Assembly (NCBI RefSeq): GCF_009547075.1
Contig: NZ_WIPH01000007.1
Span: 1-64,000 of the forward strand
Length of the DNA: 64,000 nt
DNA from: Gluconobacter aidae
GTDB lineage: Bacteria > Pseudomonadota > Alphaproteobacteria > Acetobacterales > Acetobacteraceae
Direction of reading: 5' to 3'
The stretch's first letter is position 1; every line of letters begins with the position of its first letter. Below, piece after piece: positions 1-9,984 of the stretch. Both the position numbers and the translations under genes were made by a program. The notes beneath the pieces are model-generated. The model made no database searches. It saw nothing but the letters and a program-made list of their open reading frames with translations, and was not told where the DNA came from.

Positions 1-22
1 GGGACGGAGGCTGATTTTTCGT

Positions 23-53
23 GGTCCCGTAACCATGGTCCCGTAAGGTCCCG
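23..53. repeat. short direct repeats of GGTCCCGTAA
   Basis: Two exact copies of GGTCCCGTAA (23-32 and 37-46) are followed at once by a third partial copy GGTCCCG (47-53). GGGAC at the very left edge is the inverse of the GTCCC core, so the block can also fold. It lies in the noncoding DNA ahead of the first gene. Its role is unknown, and the sequence to the left is not available to show whether it belongs to a longer array. Confidence 0.5.
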
Positions 54-140
54 CGTTTTGTCCTTCGGGAGTGTGATCGCCCTCGAAGCAGGCTCGTTTT
101 TTATTTAACCATCCCTTAAGACGCTTAGAAAAAGAAACGG

Positions 141-2135
141 ATGTTTGCCGATGATCGCTGCCTTGTGAAAGCCGCCACAAAGATACGAACCAGTGCGTTC
201 GTGCTCTATTTCGCACTCTCTGCCTTGCTGCTCGTCAAAGGGTTTTCCCTGCGTCACCACCTGATTGGTGTGGGGGCCGATGTGGAGGCCTTTGCCTGGA
301 TGCTTTACTGGTGGCCCTGGGCCATCGGGCATGGCATCAATCCGTTTGTGACGGATCTGGCGTGGAATGGTCTGGGCTATAACCTGACCTGGGCAACCGC
401 GCTGCCGACGTTCGGGCTTCTCCTTGCGCCTCTGACCTGGCTGGGTGGCCCGGTTCTGACAACCAATCTTGTGATTGTGCTGGCCCCCGCCTGTGCGGCT
501 TTCGCGGCTTTCGTGTTGCTTCAGTCCGTGACCGGGCGCTGGGGGGCGGCGTTTCTGGGGGGGCTGGTTTTCGGGTTCTCGCCGTATGAGGTGGGGCAGT
601 CGCTTGGTCATCTCAATCTGACGAGCGTCGCTCTGGTGCCGGTCTGCCTGCTTTTGTGCAAGGCGTATTTCGACCAGACGATCACAAGGACCCGCTTTAT
701 TGCGGTGCTGTCGATTACGGCCTTGCTCCAGCTCGGCATCTCCACGGAGGTCCTGTTTACTTCTGCCGTGATGGGGGTTGTGACCTGGTGCGTGTTTGTG
801 GTGACTGCGCCGGGCAAGGTACGACACGCTTATTTTCTGCTGGCACGTGATGTCGTTCTGGCCGGAATCGTAACGATTATTCTTGCATCGCCGTTTTTAT
901 TCTATCTGGTCAAGGGCATGAAGGTCGTGCCGGGTCAGTTGAATGATGCGGATTTCTATTCTGCCGACATTCTCAATTTTCTGGTTCCCACGCCGGTGAC
1001 GCTGCCCGGTGGGGCGCTGTTCAGTTCGATATCCGATCAGTTCACGGGAAATATCAGTGAGCAGGATGCTTATATCGGGTTGCCGTTTTTTCTTCTGACC
1101 GTCTGTTTTTCAACCATCGCCTTGCGGAGTTCGCTTCTGGTGAAGCGGTGTGTGCTGGTGTTCTGGATTTCCGCTCTTTTCTCGCTGGGCGGTGTTCTCC
1201 ACGCCGGGAAGAACGTCGCCCATGTTCCTCTGCCATGGCACCTCGTGGATCGTCTGCCGATTGTGAGTTCGGTTCTTCCAGTCAGATTTGCGATGTTTAC
1301 CAGCCTGGCTCTGGCTGTCCTGTGTGCGGTGTTTCTCGCGCAACGTCCGACAGTGGGCCGCTATGGCATTGTTCTGTGTGGGCTTCTGTTCCTGTTTCCC
1401 GCTCCGGCGGCGCAGGGGTGGGAAGCGACAACGTCCAGTCCGTTTTTCACCGAGGCCAGTATAAAGCGTCATTTCGGGAGCGATCCTGTCCTGGTTGTCC
1501 TGCCGTTCGGTTATCTGGGTCATGCCATGTGGTGGCAGCTTCAGTCCGGCTACGCCTTCCGGCAGACGGGTGGATATCTTGGCTATACTCCGACCAGCGA
1601 GCATAATGATGCTGTTCTTTCAGCCTTTCTGAATAACGCCATACTGCCGCATTTTGATGAGCAACTGGGTTTTTACTGTCTCGATCATCACGCGGCGGCC
1701 ATTGTCATCGGGCCCGGGACGAAGGGCGTATTGAGGCAGGCGATCCTTGAAACACACTGGCCGGCTGAACGGGATGGAGACACGATCATCGTGCGGGTTC
1801 CACCGCGCGAGACGCTACCGCTCTTTCACATTTCAGGAGACTACTGGCCCAGTGCCGCTGAGGTGAACTGGATGGGGCAGCAGATCGTGGTCGAGACGGG
1901 TGTTATGCCAGCCCGGCTCGAAATTGGCCGGCCCTATGCTGTTTCTTCGCCCGGAGTGTCGGTCGCTACGGGCCATAGTGTACGACACATTGGCTTTCAG
2001 CCTGGAGAGAAGACGGTGATCGATCTTCCGGCAAACAGCAGGACGACCATTCGGGCGGATAAGGTGTTTGTGCCTGCAAAGGAGAAAATCAATACGGATC
2101 AGCGGGCCCTTTCCCTTCTGATTGGTCGTCGCTGA
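141..2135 (+). CDS. large polytopic membrane protein, possible GT-C-type glycosyltransferase
   Basis: A 664-residue protein I cannot assign firmly. Roughly the first 410 residues are a series of about ten hydrophobic segments starting near residue 15, with an acidic loop just after the first segment (GVGADVEAF). The last 240 residues are hydrophilic and probably periplasmic. This layout, a loop with acidic residues after TM1 and a soluble C-terminal domain, is that of GT-C polyprenyl-linked sugar transferases and YfhO-like proteins; this is inference from topology. It faces the gmd-rmd genes of nucleotide-sugar synthesis, which supports a cell-surface role. The start is the first ATG, with only a weak purine-rich stretch (AAAAAGAAACGG) upstream; a GTG at 165 is an alternative. 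Confidence 0.6.
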   Translation: MFADDRCLVKAATKIRTSAFVLYFALSALLLVKGFSLRHHLIGVGADVEAFAWMLYWWPWAIGHGINPFVTDLAWNGLGYNLTWATALPTFGLLLAPLTWLGGPVLTTNLVIVLAPACAAFAAFVLLQSVTGRWGAAFLGGLVFGFSPYEVGQSLGHLNLTSVALVPVCLLLCKAYFDQTITRTRFIAVLSITALLQLGISTEVLFTSAVMGVVTWCVFVVTAPGKVRHAYFLLARDVVLAGIVTIILASPFLFYLVKGMKVVPGQLNDADFYSADILNFLVPTPVTLPGGALFSSISDQFTGNISEQDAYIGLPFFLLTVCFSTIALRSSLLVKRCVLVFWISALFSLGGVLHAGKNVAHVPLPWHLVDRLPIVSSVLPVRFAMFTSLALAVLCAVFLAQRPTVGRYGIVLCGLLFLFPAPAAQGWEATTSSPFFTEASIKRHFGSDPVLVVLPFGYLGHAMWWQLQSGYAFRQTGGYLGYTPTSEHNDAVLSAFLNNAILPHFDEQLGFYCLDHHAAAIVIGPGTKGVLRQAILETHWPAERDGDTIIVRVPPRETLPLFHISGDYWPSAAEVNWMGQQIVVETGVMPARLEIGRPYAVSSPGVSVATGHSVRHIGFQPGEKTVIDLPANSRTTIRADKVFVPAKEKINTDQRALSLLIGRR

Positions 2136-2222
2136 TGCCGCATCAATGGGGAAAGTAATGTCCGCGAAACCCTCGCCTGTATCGCCAGCAGAACTGATTG
2201 CATCAGGGGAGGGGTTCTGATT

Positions 2223-2240
2223 CCTGACGGAGCCGTCAGG
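2223..2240. terminator. hairpin between convergent genes
   Basis: CCTGACGG-AG-CCGTCAGG is a perfect 8-bp inverted repeat between the membrane-protein gene and the 3' end of rmd. There is no run of T after it on either strand, so termination is only suggested by position. Confidence 0.35.
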
Positions 2241-2246
2241 TGAGAC

Positions 2247-3155
2247 TCAGGCCGTTGTCTTTCGCATGCAGTCTTCATAGACATCACGCAGGGTGTCTTC
2301 CCATGCGATCTGTCGTCTCCATCCCAGCCTTGAGGTTATGAGTGTCGCATCGCCTCGGGCAACGGGGATATCCGAGGGGCGTAACCTGTCAGGGTCCGTG
2401 ACGATTTCGGCGTTGACGCCGCTGATGGTCAGAAGATCGTCCAGAATGGAGCGAATGGAACGCGTCTCACCAGAGCACACATTGAAGATCGTGCCTGGCG
2501 CCAGAGACTTATTCGCCATGAGGACATCAAGATAGGCGTCGCACACATCGCGGACATCGAGAAAATCGCGCCGGGCGTCCAGATTGCCGACGCTGATTTC
2601 CGGCTTCTGTAGCCCTTTCGCGATGCGCGCGATCTGGGACGCAAAGGCGGGAACCACGAAATCGGGAGACTGGCCGGGGCCGGTATGGTTGAACGGACGC
2701 ATCCGGATGACCCGCAGGCCCTCTCTGGCCATTGCGCCCAGGGCCAGGTCGGCAGCAGCCTTGGTCGCCGCATAGGTATTGCCCGGGGCGAGGGGGGCAT
2801 CCTCGCTCAGCGCCGTCCAGCGCTGGAACGTGGTTCCATAGGATTCTGCCGTGGAAGCGAAGAGGAAGGCGCTGTTTGGAACATGGCGCAACATGGCGCG
2901 TGCGACATTGAGGGTGCCATGCAGATTGACTTCCCAGGCGTGATCGGGAGACTTTCGGGCCGCGCCAATGGTCGATACCGCGGCGAGATGGACGCAGTGG
3001 TCCGGCTTTGCGGACGCGATGGCCTTCTCAACCGTCTGCGTATCCCGAATATCCGGGATGGAAGGTAAAATCTCGCTGTCTGGGAAGCGTTTTTGCGCCT
3101 GATGTTGCAGGTGTCGCCCGACAAACCCCCCCGACCCCGTTATGAGCAGGCGCAT
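2247..3155 (-). CDS. rmd: GDP-4-dehydro-6-deoxy-D-mannose reductase (short-chain NAD-dependent epimerase family)
   Basis: A 302-residue extended short-chain dehydrogenase. The N-terminus carries the nucleotide-binding GSGGFVGRH glycine motif, the catalytic YAATK (Y-x-x-x-K) lies near residue 132, and a Ser sits before it in the usual place (FASTAESYG). Such proteins reduce the 4-keto sugar made by GMD to GDP-D-rhamnose, using NAD(P)H in the cytoplasm. Other epimerase/reductases of this superfamily look alike, but its position 12 nt downstream of gmd in the same direction makes the RMD assignment likely. An operon with gmd and a supply of GDP-D-rhamnose for lipopolysaccharide or exopolysaccharide is the reasonable inference. 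Confidence 0.82.
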   Translation of the reverse strand: MRLLITGSGGFVGRHLQHQAQKRFPDSEILPSIPDIRDTQTVEKAIASAKPDHCVHLAAVSTIGAARKSPDHAWEVNLHGTLNVARAMLRHVPNSAFLFASTAESYGTTFQRWTALSEDAPLAPGNTYAATKAAADLALGAMAREGLRVIRMRPFNHTGPGQSPDFVVPAFASQIARIAKGLQKPEISVGNLDARRDFLDVRDVCDAYLDVLMANKSLAPGTIFNVCSGETRSIRSILDDLLTISGVNAEIVTDPDRLRPSDIPVARGDATLITSRLGWRRQIAWEDTLRDVYEDCMRKTTA

Positions 3156-3167
3156 ACGACCAGCCGT

Positions 3168-4157
<990 letters not shown>

Positions 4158-4431
4158 TCACGTCCGGCTTGATGGCGGTCTGTGCCCATCGTAGGGGCTT
4201 ATATGGTTTCAGGGGTTAACCTTCCGTATCGCAGTGGTCAACGTCTGAGTGGGCGTCCTGTCCGGACATTGTGGAGCAGAAGTCAGGACTGTCCTGTACA
4301 AATCACGAAGAGGTGTCTGTGCGGAGGGCAATATGCTCACACTGATGCAGGCAGGGGAGGCACACCGGCCCCCTCGACAGATCAAAAGTATTCCGGTTAC
4401 AATCTGTAGCAAATATCTGAATGGAAAGACG

Positions 4432-4620
4432 ATGGCATCTTACAGAAAAACAGAGGGGTCTTCGTTTCATATTTCTGTGGAGTCACAGGGCGCCCCGTCT
4501 TCTGAAAGGGAGAGCAAGCCGGCGCTGTCGGCGGTTGAGAAGTATCGTCTGCTTCGCGAGACACGTCGTGTCCTCAGGCGCGAGCGCCTCGCCGGAGAGC
4601 GGAAAGCCGCCCTGCGTTAA
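4432..4620 (+). CDS. small basic hypothetical protein (62 aa)
   Basis: Unrecognised. The ATG is preceded by GGAAAG with only 3 nt between, a short spacing. The N-terminal third is Ser-rich and polar. The rest (from about residue 30) is a predicted amphipathic helix dense in Arg, Lys and Glu (LLRETRRVLRRERLAGERK). It has no cysteines or membrane segment. The stop overlaps the last codons of the opposite EAL gene by 4 nt, and a perfect hairpin follows 50 nt later. Either a real small protein or a chance reading frame; codon use alone does not decide. Confidence 0.35.
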   Translation: MASYRKTEGSSFHISVESQGAPSSERESKPALSAVEKYRLLRETRRVLRRERLAGERKAALR

Positions 4621-6380
4621 GGGGCAGTCGCCAGGGAAGTCCTGTCCTGACCTGATATGACGGAAGTGTCTGTCAGCCCAGGATGGGCTGACAGATTGGT
4701 GAGAGGGGCTGGTCGTCCCATCAGGAAGCCCTGCGCCGTGCTGCAGGAGGTGTGCTTCAGCATGTCGAGCTGGGCAGCGGTTTCGACGCCTTCGGCGATG
4801 ACTTCCATCGACATGGCGTGTCCCAGTGTCATGATGGCGTTGACGATACTCTGGGCCTGGGGGTCATTCAGCATGTCGCGGATGAATGAGCGGTCAATCT
4901 TGATCCGGTCGAAGGGGAATCTGCGCAGGTAATTGAGGCTGGAAAACCCGATACCGAAATCGTCCATGACGATCTTGACGCCAAGGGCGCGGATCTTGGT
5001 CATGGTTTCCAGATTGCGCTGGACGGCGTCGAGAAAAATGCTTTCCGTCAGTTCGAGTTCGAGACGCTCCCCAGCCAGTCCTGTCTGGAAGAGGGTCTGG
5101 ATAACGGCAGCGTACATGTCGTCCTGAAGGAACTGGACGGCGGAAATATTGACGGCGACCCTGACATGCGATTGCAGCCTGCTGATCTGGGCGCAGGCTT
5201 CGAACAGGACCCATCGGCCGATCGGGACGATGAGACCGCTCTCTTCGGCTATGGGAATAAACTCATTGGGAGAAATGACCCCTCTTGTCGGGTGTTGCCA
5301 GCGCAGGAGTGCTTCAACGCATTCGATCCGGTTCGTCCTGAGGCAGATCAGAGGCTGGAATTCCAGGAAAAACTGGTTTGTTTCGAGCGCCTGTTGCAGA
5401 TCATGTTCCAGCTCTGAGCGATGATGGACATCGGCATGCATGATAGGGGTGAAGTTGATCCAGTCCGGAGACTGAAGACGACGGGCTTCTTTCATGGCCA
5501 GCTCAGCGTAATGGCAGGCTGTTTCGAAGCGATAGGTATCGAACGGAATGAGGCAGCAGCCGATACTGGCCGTCAGATGGATTCTGTGCCCGTCTATCAC
5601 GAGGGTGGTGTGGAAAATATCCCGGACAATCTGGGCCCAGCGGTTGGCGTGGGTGGGGTGTTCATAAGGAAACGGGCAGAAAATGCCGAAATCGTCGCCG
5701 ATCGGTCGTGCGACGATGCACTCCTCGGTCAGAAAGGCGCGAAGGCGCTGCCCGATTTCGCCGAGAACCCAGTCGGCAATGCGCAGACCATAACGCTCGT
5801 TAATGGTGCGGAAACGATTGATGTTGGCGTGCAGGAGGATCCCTGCCGGCTGTCGTGTCGTTCCATTGCCGAGAAATGCTTTTACACCTTTCTCGAAGTC
5901 CGCCTGCTCGCACAGTCCCGTACCACTCTCCGGGGAGGGGCTGTGGGATGCGGAGAGGCAGGGAGGAAAGGTGATGGCCAGAGCCAGACAGTCCAGGTCA
6001 TTACGTCGAAGAGGGGTCAGCCGGAACTCAACCTGAAAGCTGCGTCCTTCCAACGTCCGCAGCATTCCGGGATGGTAACTGTTGTCCGGAGGGGTTTTCA
6101 GGGCTCCGGGCAGGATATCGCGAATGGAAGGAAAGTTCTGAAGCTCGGTTCCGACACAGGAGAGGAGGGGCCTGTTGGCCTCGATGATCCGGTCCTGATA
6201 GAGGATGGCCAATCCTTCGCTGGAGGCGTCGGCGAGATGATGGATGGGAAACAGGGCCGTGATGTTTTCTCGTGAGGTGCTGTCAGGTGCCTTTTCCCAG
6301 GGCTCAGTCTGCGGAAAAGCGGCGTCCATGCGATGTGGCGCCCCTTTCTGACTGGGCCTTTGGGAAATACGCACGATCAT
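4617..6380 (-). CDS. PAS-GGDEF-EAL protein, probable c-di-GMP phosphodiesterase
   Basis: 587 residues. A PAS-like sensor spans about 45-135, a GGDEF domain about 165-310 and an EAL domain about 325-565. The GGDEF signature is degenerate (IGDDF at 227-231), so diguanylate cyclase activity is unlikely. The EAL domain keeps its key residues: E356 of EALLRW, N411, the ELTES motif near 443-447, D473-D474, K494 and the AEGVET motif at 529-534. The likely activity is hydrolysis of c-di-GMP to pGpG, perhaps with GTP sensing by the dead GGDEF domain as in CC3396-type enzymes (inference). No signal peptide or membrane segment is seen, so it should be cytoplasmic. AGAGGA lies 6 nt before the ATG. Confidence 0.9.
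   Translation of the reverse strand: MIVRISQRPSQKGAPHRMDAAFPQTEPWEKAPDSTSRENITALFPIHHLADASSEGLAILYQDRIIEANRPLLSCVGTELQNFPSIRDILPGALKTPPDNSYHPGMLRTLEGRSFQVEFRLTPLRRNDLDCLALAITFPPCLSASHSPSPESGTGLCEQADFEKGVKAFLGNGTTRQPAGILLHANINRFRTINERYGLRIADWVLGEIGQRLRAFLTEECIVARPIGDDFGIFCPFPYEHPTHANRWAQIVRDIFHTTLVIDGHRIHLTASIGCCLIPFDTYRFETACHYAELAMKEARRLQSPDWINFTPIMHADVHHRSELEHDLQQALETNQFFLEFQPLICLRTNRIECVEALLRWQHPTRGVISPNEFIPIAEESGLIVPIGRWVLFEACAQISRLQSHVRVAVNISAVQFLQDDMYAAVIQTLFQTGLAGERLELELTESIFLDAVQRNLETMTKIRALGVKIVMDDFGIGFSSLNYLRRFPFDRIKIDRSFIRDMLNDPQAQSIVNAIMTLGHAMSMEVIAEGVETAAQLDMLKHTSCSTAQGFLMGRPAPLTNLSAHPGLTDTSVISGQDRTSLATAP
4670..4694. terminator. perfect hairpin inside the 3' end of the EAL gene
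   Basis: CTGTCAGCCCA-GGA-TGGGCTGACAG forms a perfect 11-bp stem with a 3-nt loop. It lies within the last codons of the leftward EAL gene and 50 nt past the stop of the rightward small ORF. There is no U-tract. It may end rightward transcripts or protect the 3' end of the EAL mRNA. Confidence 0.35.
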
Positions 6381-6498
6381 TTCTGTTCCTCTGTCTTCGA
6401 AGAGGATGGCTCGGTTTTTGTTAAGAAACTGGAAATATCGGACAGTCAGGAATTGTCCAAACTAAAACAAAATGTTTCTGAGGGAGGATTTGGACATC

Positions 6499-7581
6499 AT
6501 GCAGCACCCTGTCCTGACCATTCTGCCACCGCGGGAGCGTTATGAGGCGGGGCATGCGGGGGCGATTTCCCTTCTTGTCAGTCGGCAAGCACGGTTGTCG
6601 GATATTGTGGCGGGGATGGGACGGATCGGAACGCCTCTGCCCGGCGGGCAGTACAGGCCCCTGATCCTGCCACCGTTTCCGCTCTCACGGAGATGGCGTC
6701 TGCGTCTCGGCTGTCTGGCGATGATGCGGTTCTGTCGCCCGGCTTTGACGGAAGTTCACAATCGCCCCGATCTGGCGCGCTTTCTGGCCCGGTTCGGCCC
6801 CGTCAGACTGATTCTTCATAACGATCCCCGCACCATGCAGGGGGCACGCTCCGCCCGGCAGAGGGAAGATCTTGCCCGGCATGCTCTGGTCTGCGGCGTT
6901 TCGGACTGGGTGACCGGGTGTTTTCGCGAAGGATGTGGGCCGATCCGGACGGAGGTGCAGCCCAATTGTATTGATTTGTCTGTCTTGCCGGAGACAGGTC
7001 CGCGACAGAAGGTTGTGCTGTTCGCCGGGCGGGTTGTGGCCGACAAGGGGGTGGATGCGTTTGTCCGGGCCTGGGGGACGATCCGGGCGCGGTATCCGGG
7101 ATGGCGGGCTGTCATCATGGGGGCGGACCGCTTTGGACCCGATTCACCGGAAACGCCTTTTCTGGAAAAGCTGCGGCCTCAGGCTGCCGCCGCGGGGGTC
7201 ATGATGACGGGATACCGGCCTCATAATGATGTGCTGGAGGCGATGGCCGGGGCGGCTGTCGTGGTGGTGCCCAGTCGCTGGGAAGAGCCTTTTGGCATGA
7301 CGGCGCTGGAGGCCATGGGATGTGGCGCTGCAGTTGTCGCGTCACCTGTGGGGGCGCTCCCTGATCTGGTGGGAGATGCGACTTTGCTCGCAGCGCCAGA
7401 CGAAGCCGGGGCCCTGGAACAGGCTCTGAGCCATCTGATGGACGACGAGGGGCTTAGAAGCCGGTTGGGAGAACGGGGGCGCGAACGGGCAGCGCTGTTC
7501 GATGTGGCGGCTGCCCGTGTCCGGCAGGAAGAGCTGCGGCAGGCGGCGATTGCATTCGCGCGCCGCCCATCGCAGCTTTGA
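6499..7581 (+). CDS. glycosyltransferase family 4 (GT-B fold)
   Basis: A 360-residue retaining glycosyltransferase. The C-terminal half is the typical nucleotide-sugar domain: a LFAGRVVADKGVDAFV strand-loop near residue 175, then the E-x7-E motif in EPFGMTALEAMGCG near 265-278. The N-terminal acceptor half is less conserved. GGGAGGA lies 10 nt before the chosen ATG; an upstream in-frame ATG at 6472 would overlap this Shine-Dalgarno and is less likely. Donor and acceptor cannot be told from sequence. Given gmd-rmd and an O-antigen-ligase-like gene close by, transfer of a mannose- or rhamnose-type sugar to a surface polysaccharide is a fair guess. Confidence 0.85.
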   Translation: MQHPVLTILPPRERYEAGHAGAISLLVSRQARLSDIVAGMGRIGTPLPGGQYRPLILPPFPLSRRWRLRLGCLAMMRFCRPALTEVHNRPDLARFLARFGPVRLILHNDPRTMQGARSARQREDLARHALVCGVSDWVTGCFREGCGPIRTEVQPNCIDLSVLPETGPRQKVVLFAGRVVADKGVDAFVRAWGTIRARYPGWRAVIMGADRFGPDSPETPFLEKLRPQAAAAGVMMTGYRPHNDVLEAMAGAAVVVVPSRWEEPFGMTALEAMGCGAAVVASPVGALPDLVGDATLLAAPDEAGALEQALSHLMDDEGLRSRLGERGRERAALFDVAAARVRQEELRQAAIAFARRPSQL

Positions 7582-7583
7582 GG

Positions 7584-8582
7584 TCAGTCCCGTGCTGGGG
7601 GCGCCATGAAGGTCGGGTCGATGGGATTTGGGACGTGCCGGGCCAGAATGTCGTCCACGGCTTTATTTTCCTCGTCGGTCAGGGACCAGCCGAAGACGTC
7701 CTTTACGCCTGAGACCTGACCCGGCTTGCGGGCGCCCCACAGGGCGATGACCGGGCCCTGGTCGAGTACCCAGCGAACGGCGAAGGCCATCACCGACTTG
7801 CCGCGTTTTTCAGCAAGCTTTTCGAACTCGTCCACGGCTGCGAGATATTTCTCGAAATTCGGCTTTTGGAACTTCGGATCGTTCGAGCGCAGGTCATCTT
7901 TCGGGAAAGTCGTGTCTCGGTTCATCTTGCCTGTCAGCAGGCCGCGGCAAAGGGCGCCGTAGGCCAGTACGACGGCATTGTGCTTTTCGGCATAGGGCAG
8001 GATGTCCTTTTCGATCGTGCGTTCAAAAAGGTTCAGCGGTGGCTGGATGGTCGCGAGCGGGGCGACTTCACGGAAAATGTCCATCTGTTCCGGCGAGAAG
8101 TTGCTCACGCCGAGGGCACGGATCTTGCCTTCCTGATGGAGCTTCTGAAGCTCGCGGGCGCTCTCGTCGATCGGGGTCTTGTCGTCGGGCCAGTGGATCT
8201 GTTCGAGATCAATCGTCTCCACACGCAGGCGACGCAGGGAGTCCTCGACTTCCTTGCGGATGCGGGCCGGACGGGAATCCCGGAAAACCTTCATGTTCTT
8301 TTCGTCTTCGCCCACCCAGTGCAGGCCGAGCTTGGTCGCGACATGCGCCTTGTTGGGCTTCTCGGCGAGAGCGCGGCCGACGATTTCTTCGGAATGGCCA
8401 AAGCCATAGACCGGGGCGGTGTCGATCAGGTTGATGCCTTCGTCGAGGGCCGCGTGAATGGTGCGGACACCGTTGTCATCGTCGGGGCCGCCCCACATCC
8501 AGCCGCCGATGGCCCAGGTGCCAAGGGCGACGCGGGAGAGGGGCGTGTCGATGCCGGGGATGCGGATGGTGTCGGATGCCAT
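7584..8582 (-). CDS. aldo/keto reductase
   Basis: A 332-residue NADPH-dependent oxidoreductase with a TIM-barrel fold. All four catalytic residues are visible: Asp and Tyr in LIDTAPVYGFGHSE near residues 50-56, Lys in VATKLGL near 83, and His in EQIHWPD near 122. The C-terminal part has the cofactor-binding ALWGARKPGQ region. This type (general stress protein 69 / YghZ-like) reduces small aldehydes and ketones, including sugar-derived ones; the substrate here is unknown. GTGGAG precedes the ATG by 6 nt. A long in-frame extension upstream overlaps the opposite gene and is not expected to be translated. It ends 2 nt from the convergent glycosyltransferase stop. Confidence 0.88.
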   Translation of the reverse strand: MASDTIRIPGIDTPLSRVALGTWAIGGWMWGGPDDDNGVRTIHAALDEGINLIDTAPVYGFGHSEEIVGRALAEKPNKAHVATKLGLHWVGEDEKNMKVFRDSRPARIRKEVEDSLRRLRVETIDLEQIHWPDDKTPIDESARELQKLHQEGKIRALGVSNFSPEQMDIFREVAPLATIQPPLNLFERTIEKDILPYAEKHNAVVLAYGALCRGLLTGKMNRDTTFPKDDLRSNDPKFQKPNFEKYLAAVDEFEKLAEKRGKSVMAFAVRWVLDQGPVIALWGARKPGQVSGVKDVFGWSLTDEENKAVDDILARHVPNPIDPTFMAPPARD

Positions 8583-8672
8583 GAGTGTCTCCACTTGAAA
8601 TGGACGGTAACGAAAAAGCGCTTCGGACTGTAAGTGGTTGCATGGCGGCGGGAAACCTTCCATCCACGCCAG

Positions 8673-9965
8673 ATGCGTTTCTCTCCTTCTGTCCTGACCC
8701 GGACCGGCCGCTGGGCTGCTGTGGTCCTGCCTCTGGCCCTGACGCATGTGCGCGTGGCAGCAGAGGCCGATCTCGATATTCTGGCCGTTCTGCTCCTGCT
8801 GCATTCCGCGATGATCGGACGGCGGCAGGGGGGATGGGACTGGTTCCGCGAACCCTGGGTTGTCGTCACGTTCTGCTGGTGGGGATGGCAGGTGCTGTGC
8901 ACGCTGTGGGTCTCGCCGGGACATGGGGCACTTGTCCAGTCGCTGCTGGCGATCCGGTTTCCGCTGGCCGCGGCGGCATTGGGGTGCTGGGTGCTGCGGG
9001 ACGCAGTCTGGCGGAGGCGTGTGCTCTGGCTGACCTGTGCCTGCGGGCTTTATATCGCCGGGCAGATGCTGGTTCAGGCCGTGTTCGGGCGTAATCTGTT
9101 CGGAATCCCGCGTTTTCATGATGGAACGCTGACGGGGCCTTACGAGCATCCCCGCGCCGCGGCGCCGCTGTCACGGCTGGTTCTGCCGCTCCTGATGGCC
9201 GGATGTGCCATGGCTGAAGGAGCACGAAGCCGTCTGATGCGGACGCTGGGTCTGTGCGCGGCAACGGTTCTGGCTGTTGGAGTCATGGTGCTGGCGGGAC
9301 AGAGGATGCCGCTGGCCCTGTCGCTGCTTGGAATCGGAGTGTGCGCGCTGCTGTATCGTCCGATGCGTCCGGCGGCGTTTGCGGCTGCGGCGACGCTGCC
9401 CGTGCTCGTTCTGGCGGCACGGATTTTCTCGCCCGGCAGTTTCTTTCATCTCGTGACGCTGGCCCGGCAGCAGCTGACCCATTTCGGGCAGTCCCCATAT
9501 GGAGAGATCTATACCCATGCGCTCGTCATGGCGCAGCAGCATCCGTGGCTGGGGCAGGGATATGACGGCTATCGTCACTACTGCTCGGACCCGACCACGT
9601 TCCACGGGATTTCATGGTTGTCCGATGCCGTTCCGAAAACAGGCTGGCTCGAACTGTGCGTGCAGCACCCGCACAGCCATTATCTTCAGGCGCTGGTCAA
9701 TTCCGGCGTGCCGGGGCTTATCCTGTTTACGCTGATGATCGCGACATGGCTCAAGGCGATCTGGCCGGGACGAAACGGGCAGGCTGTTCCAATCGGTCTT
9801 TTCGCGGCGGTGCTGATCCAGGAATGGCCGATCGCTTCCACCTCCGATTTCCTGAACCTGCCATTGAGCGGCTGGGGATTCCTGCTTCTGGGGCTCGCTC
9901 TGGCTCATCGGGCCTCCCCGAGACAGGACGGCTTTCAAGCAGGCGGGGTCCGGCCTATATCGTAA
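8673..9965 (+). CDS. O-antigen ligase / polymerase-like membrane protein (Wzy_C family)
   Basis: About 430 residues with ten or more hydrophobic segments. The central part has the Wzy_C pattern of alternating short helices, and the diagnostic periplasmic loop appears near residues 330-350: the HPHSHYLQALVNSGVPGL motif corresponds to the H-x-H-N-x-Y/L signature of WaaL and Wzy proteins, preceded by PWLGQGYDGYRH. Such enzymes join undecaprenyl-linked glycans to lipid A core or polymerise them in the periplasm. The start is uncertain: ATG at 8673 gives a normal N-terminus but lacks a clear Shine-Dalgarno, and a GTG at 8634 would add 13 residues. It fits the nearby rhamnose and glycosyltransferase genes. 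Confidence 0.78.
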   Translation: MRFSPSVLTRTGRWAAVVLPLALTHVRVAAEADLDILAVLLLLHSAMIGRRQGGWDWFREPWVVVTFCWWGWQVLCTLWVSPGHGALVQSLLAIRFPLAAAALGCWVLRDAVWRRRVLWLTCACGLYIAGQMLVQAVFGRNLFGIPRFHDGTLTGPYEHPRAAAPLSRLVLPLLMAGCAMAEGARSRLMRTLGLCAATVLAVGVMVLAGQRMPLALSLLGIGVCALLYRPMRPAAFAAAATLPVLVLAARIFSPGSFFHLVTLARQQLTHFGQSPYGEIYTHALVMAQQHPWLGQGYDGYRHYCSDPTTFHGISWLSDAVPKTGWLELCVQHPHSHYLQALVNSGVPGLILFTLMIATWLKAIWPGRNGQAVPIGLFAAVLIQEWPIASTSDFLNLPLSGWGFLLLGLALAHRASPRQDGFQAGGVRPIS

Positions 9966-9984
9966 GGCGGATTACGGAGGCCTT

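Noticed and set aside
23-53. CRISPR-like repeat
   Set aside because: Units are 7-10 nt with spacers of 0-4 nt, far too short for a CRISPR array, and there are no cas genes.
7584-9149. 521-codon version of the aldo/keto reductase
   Set aside because: The extra 189 residues are antisense to the O-antigen-ligase-like gene, and a good ribosome site sits at the shorter start.
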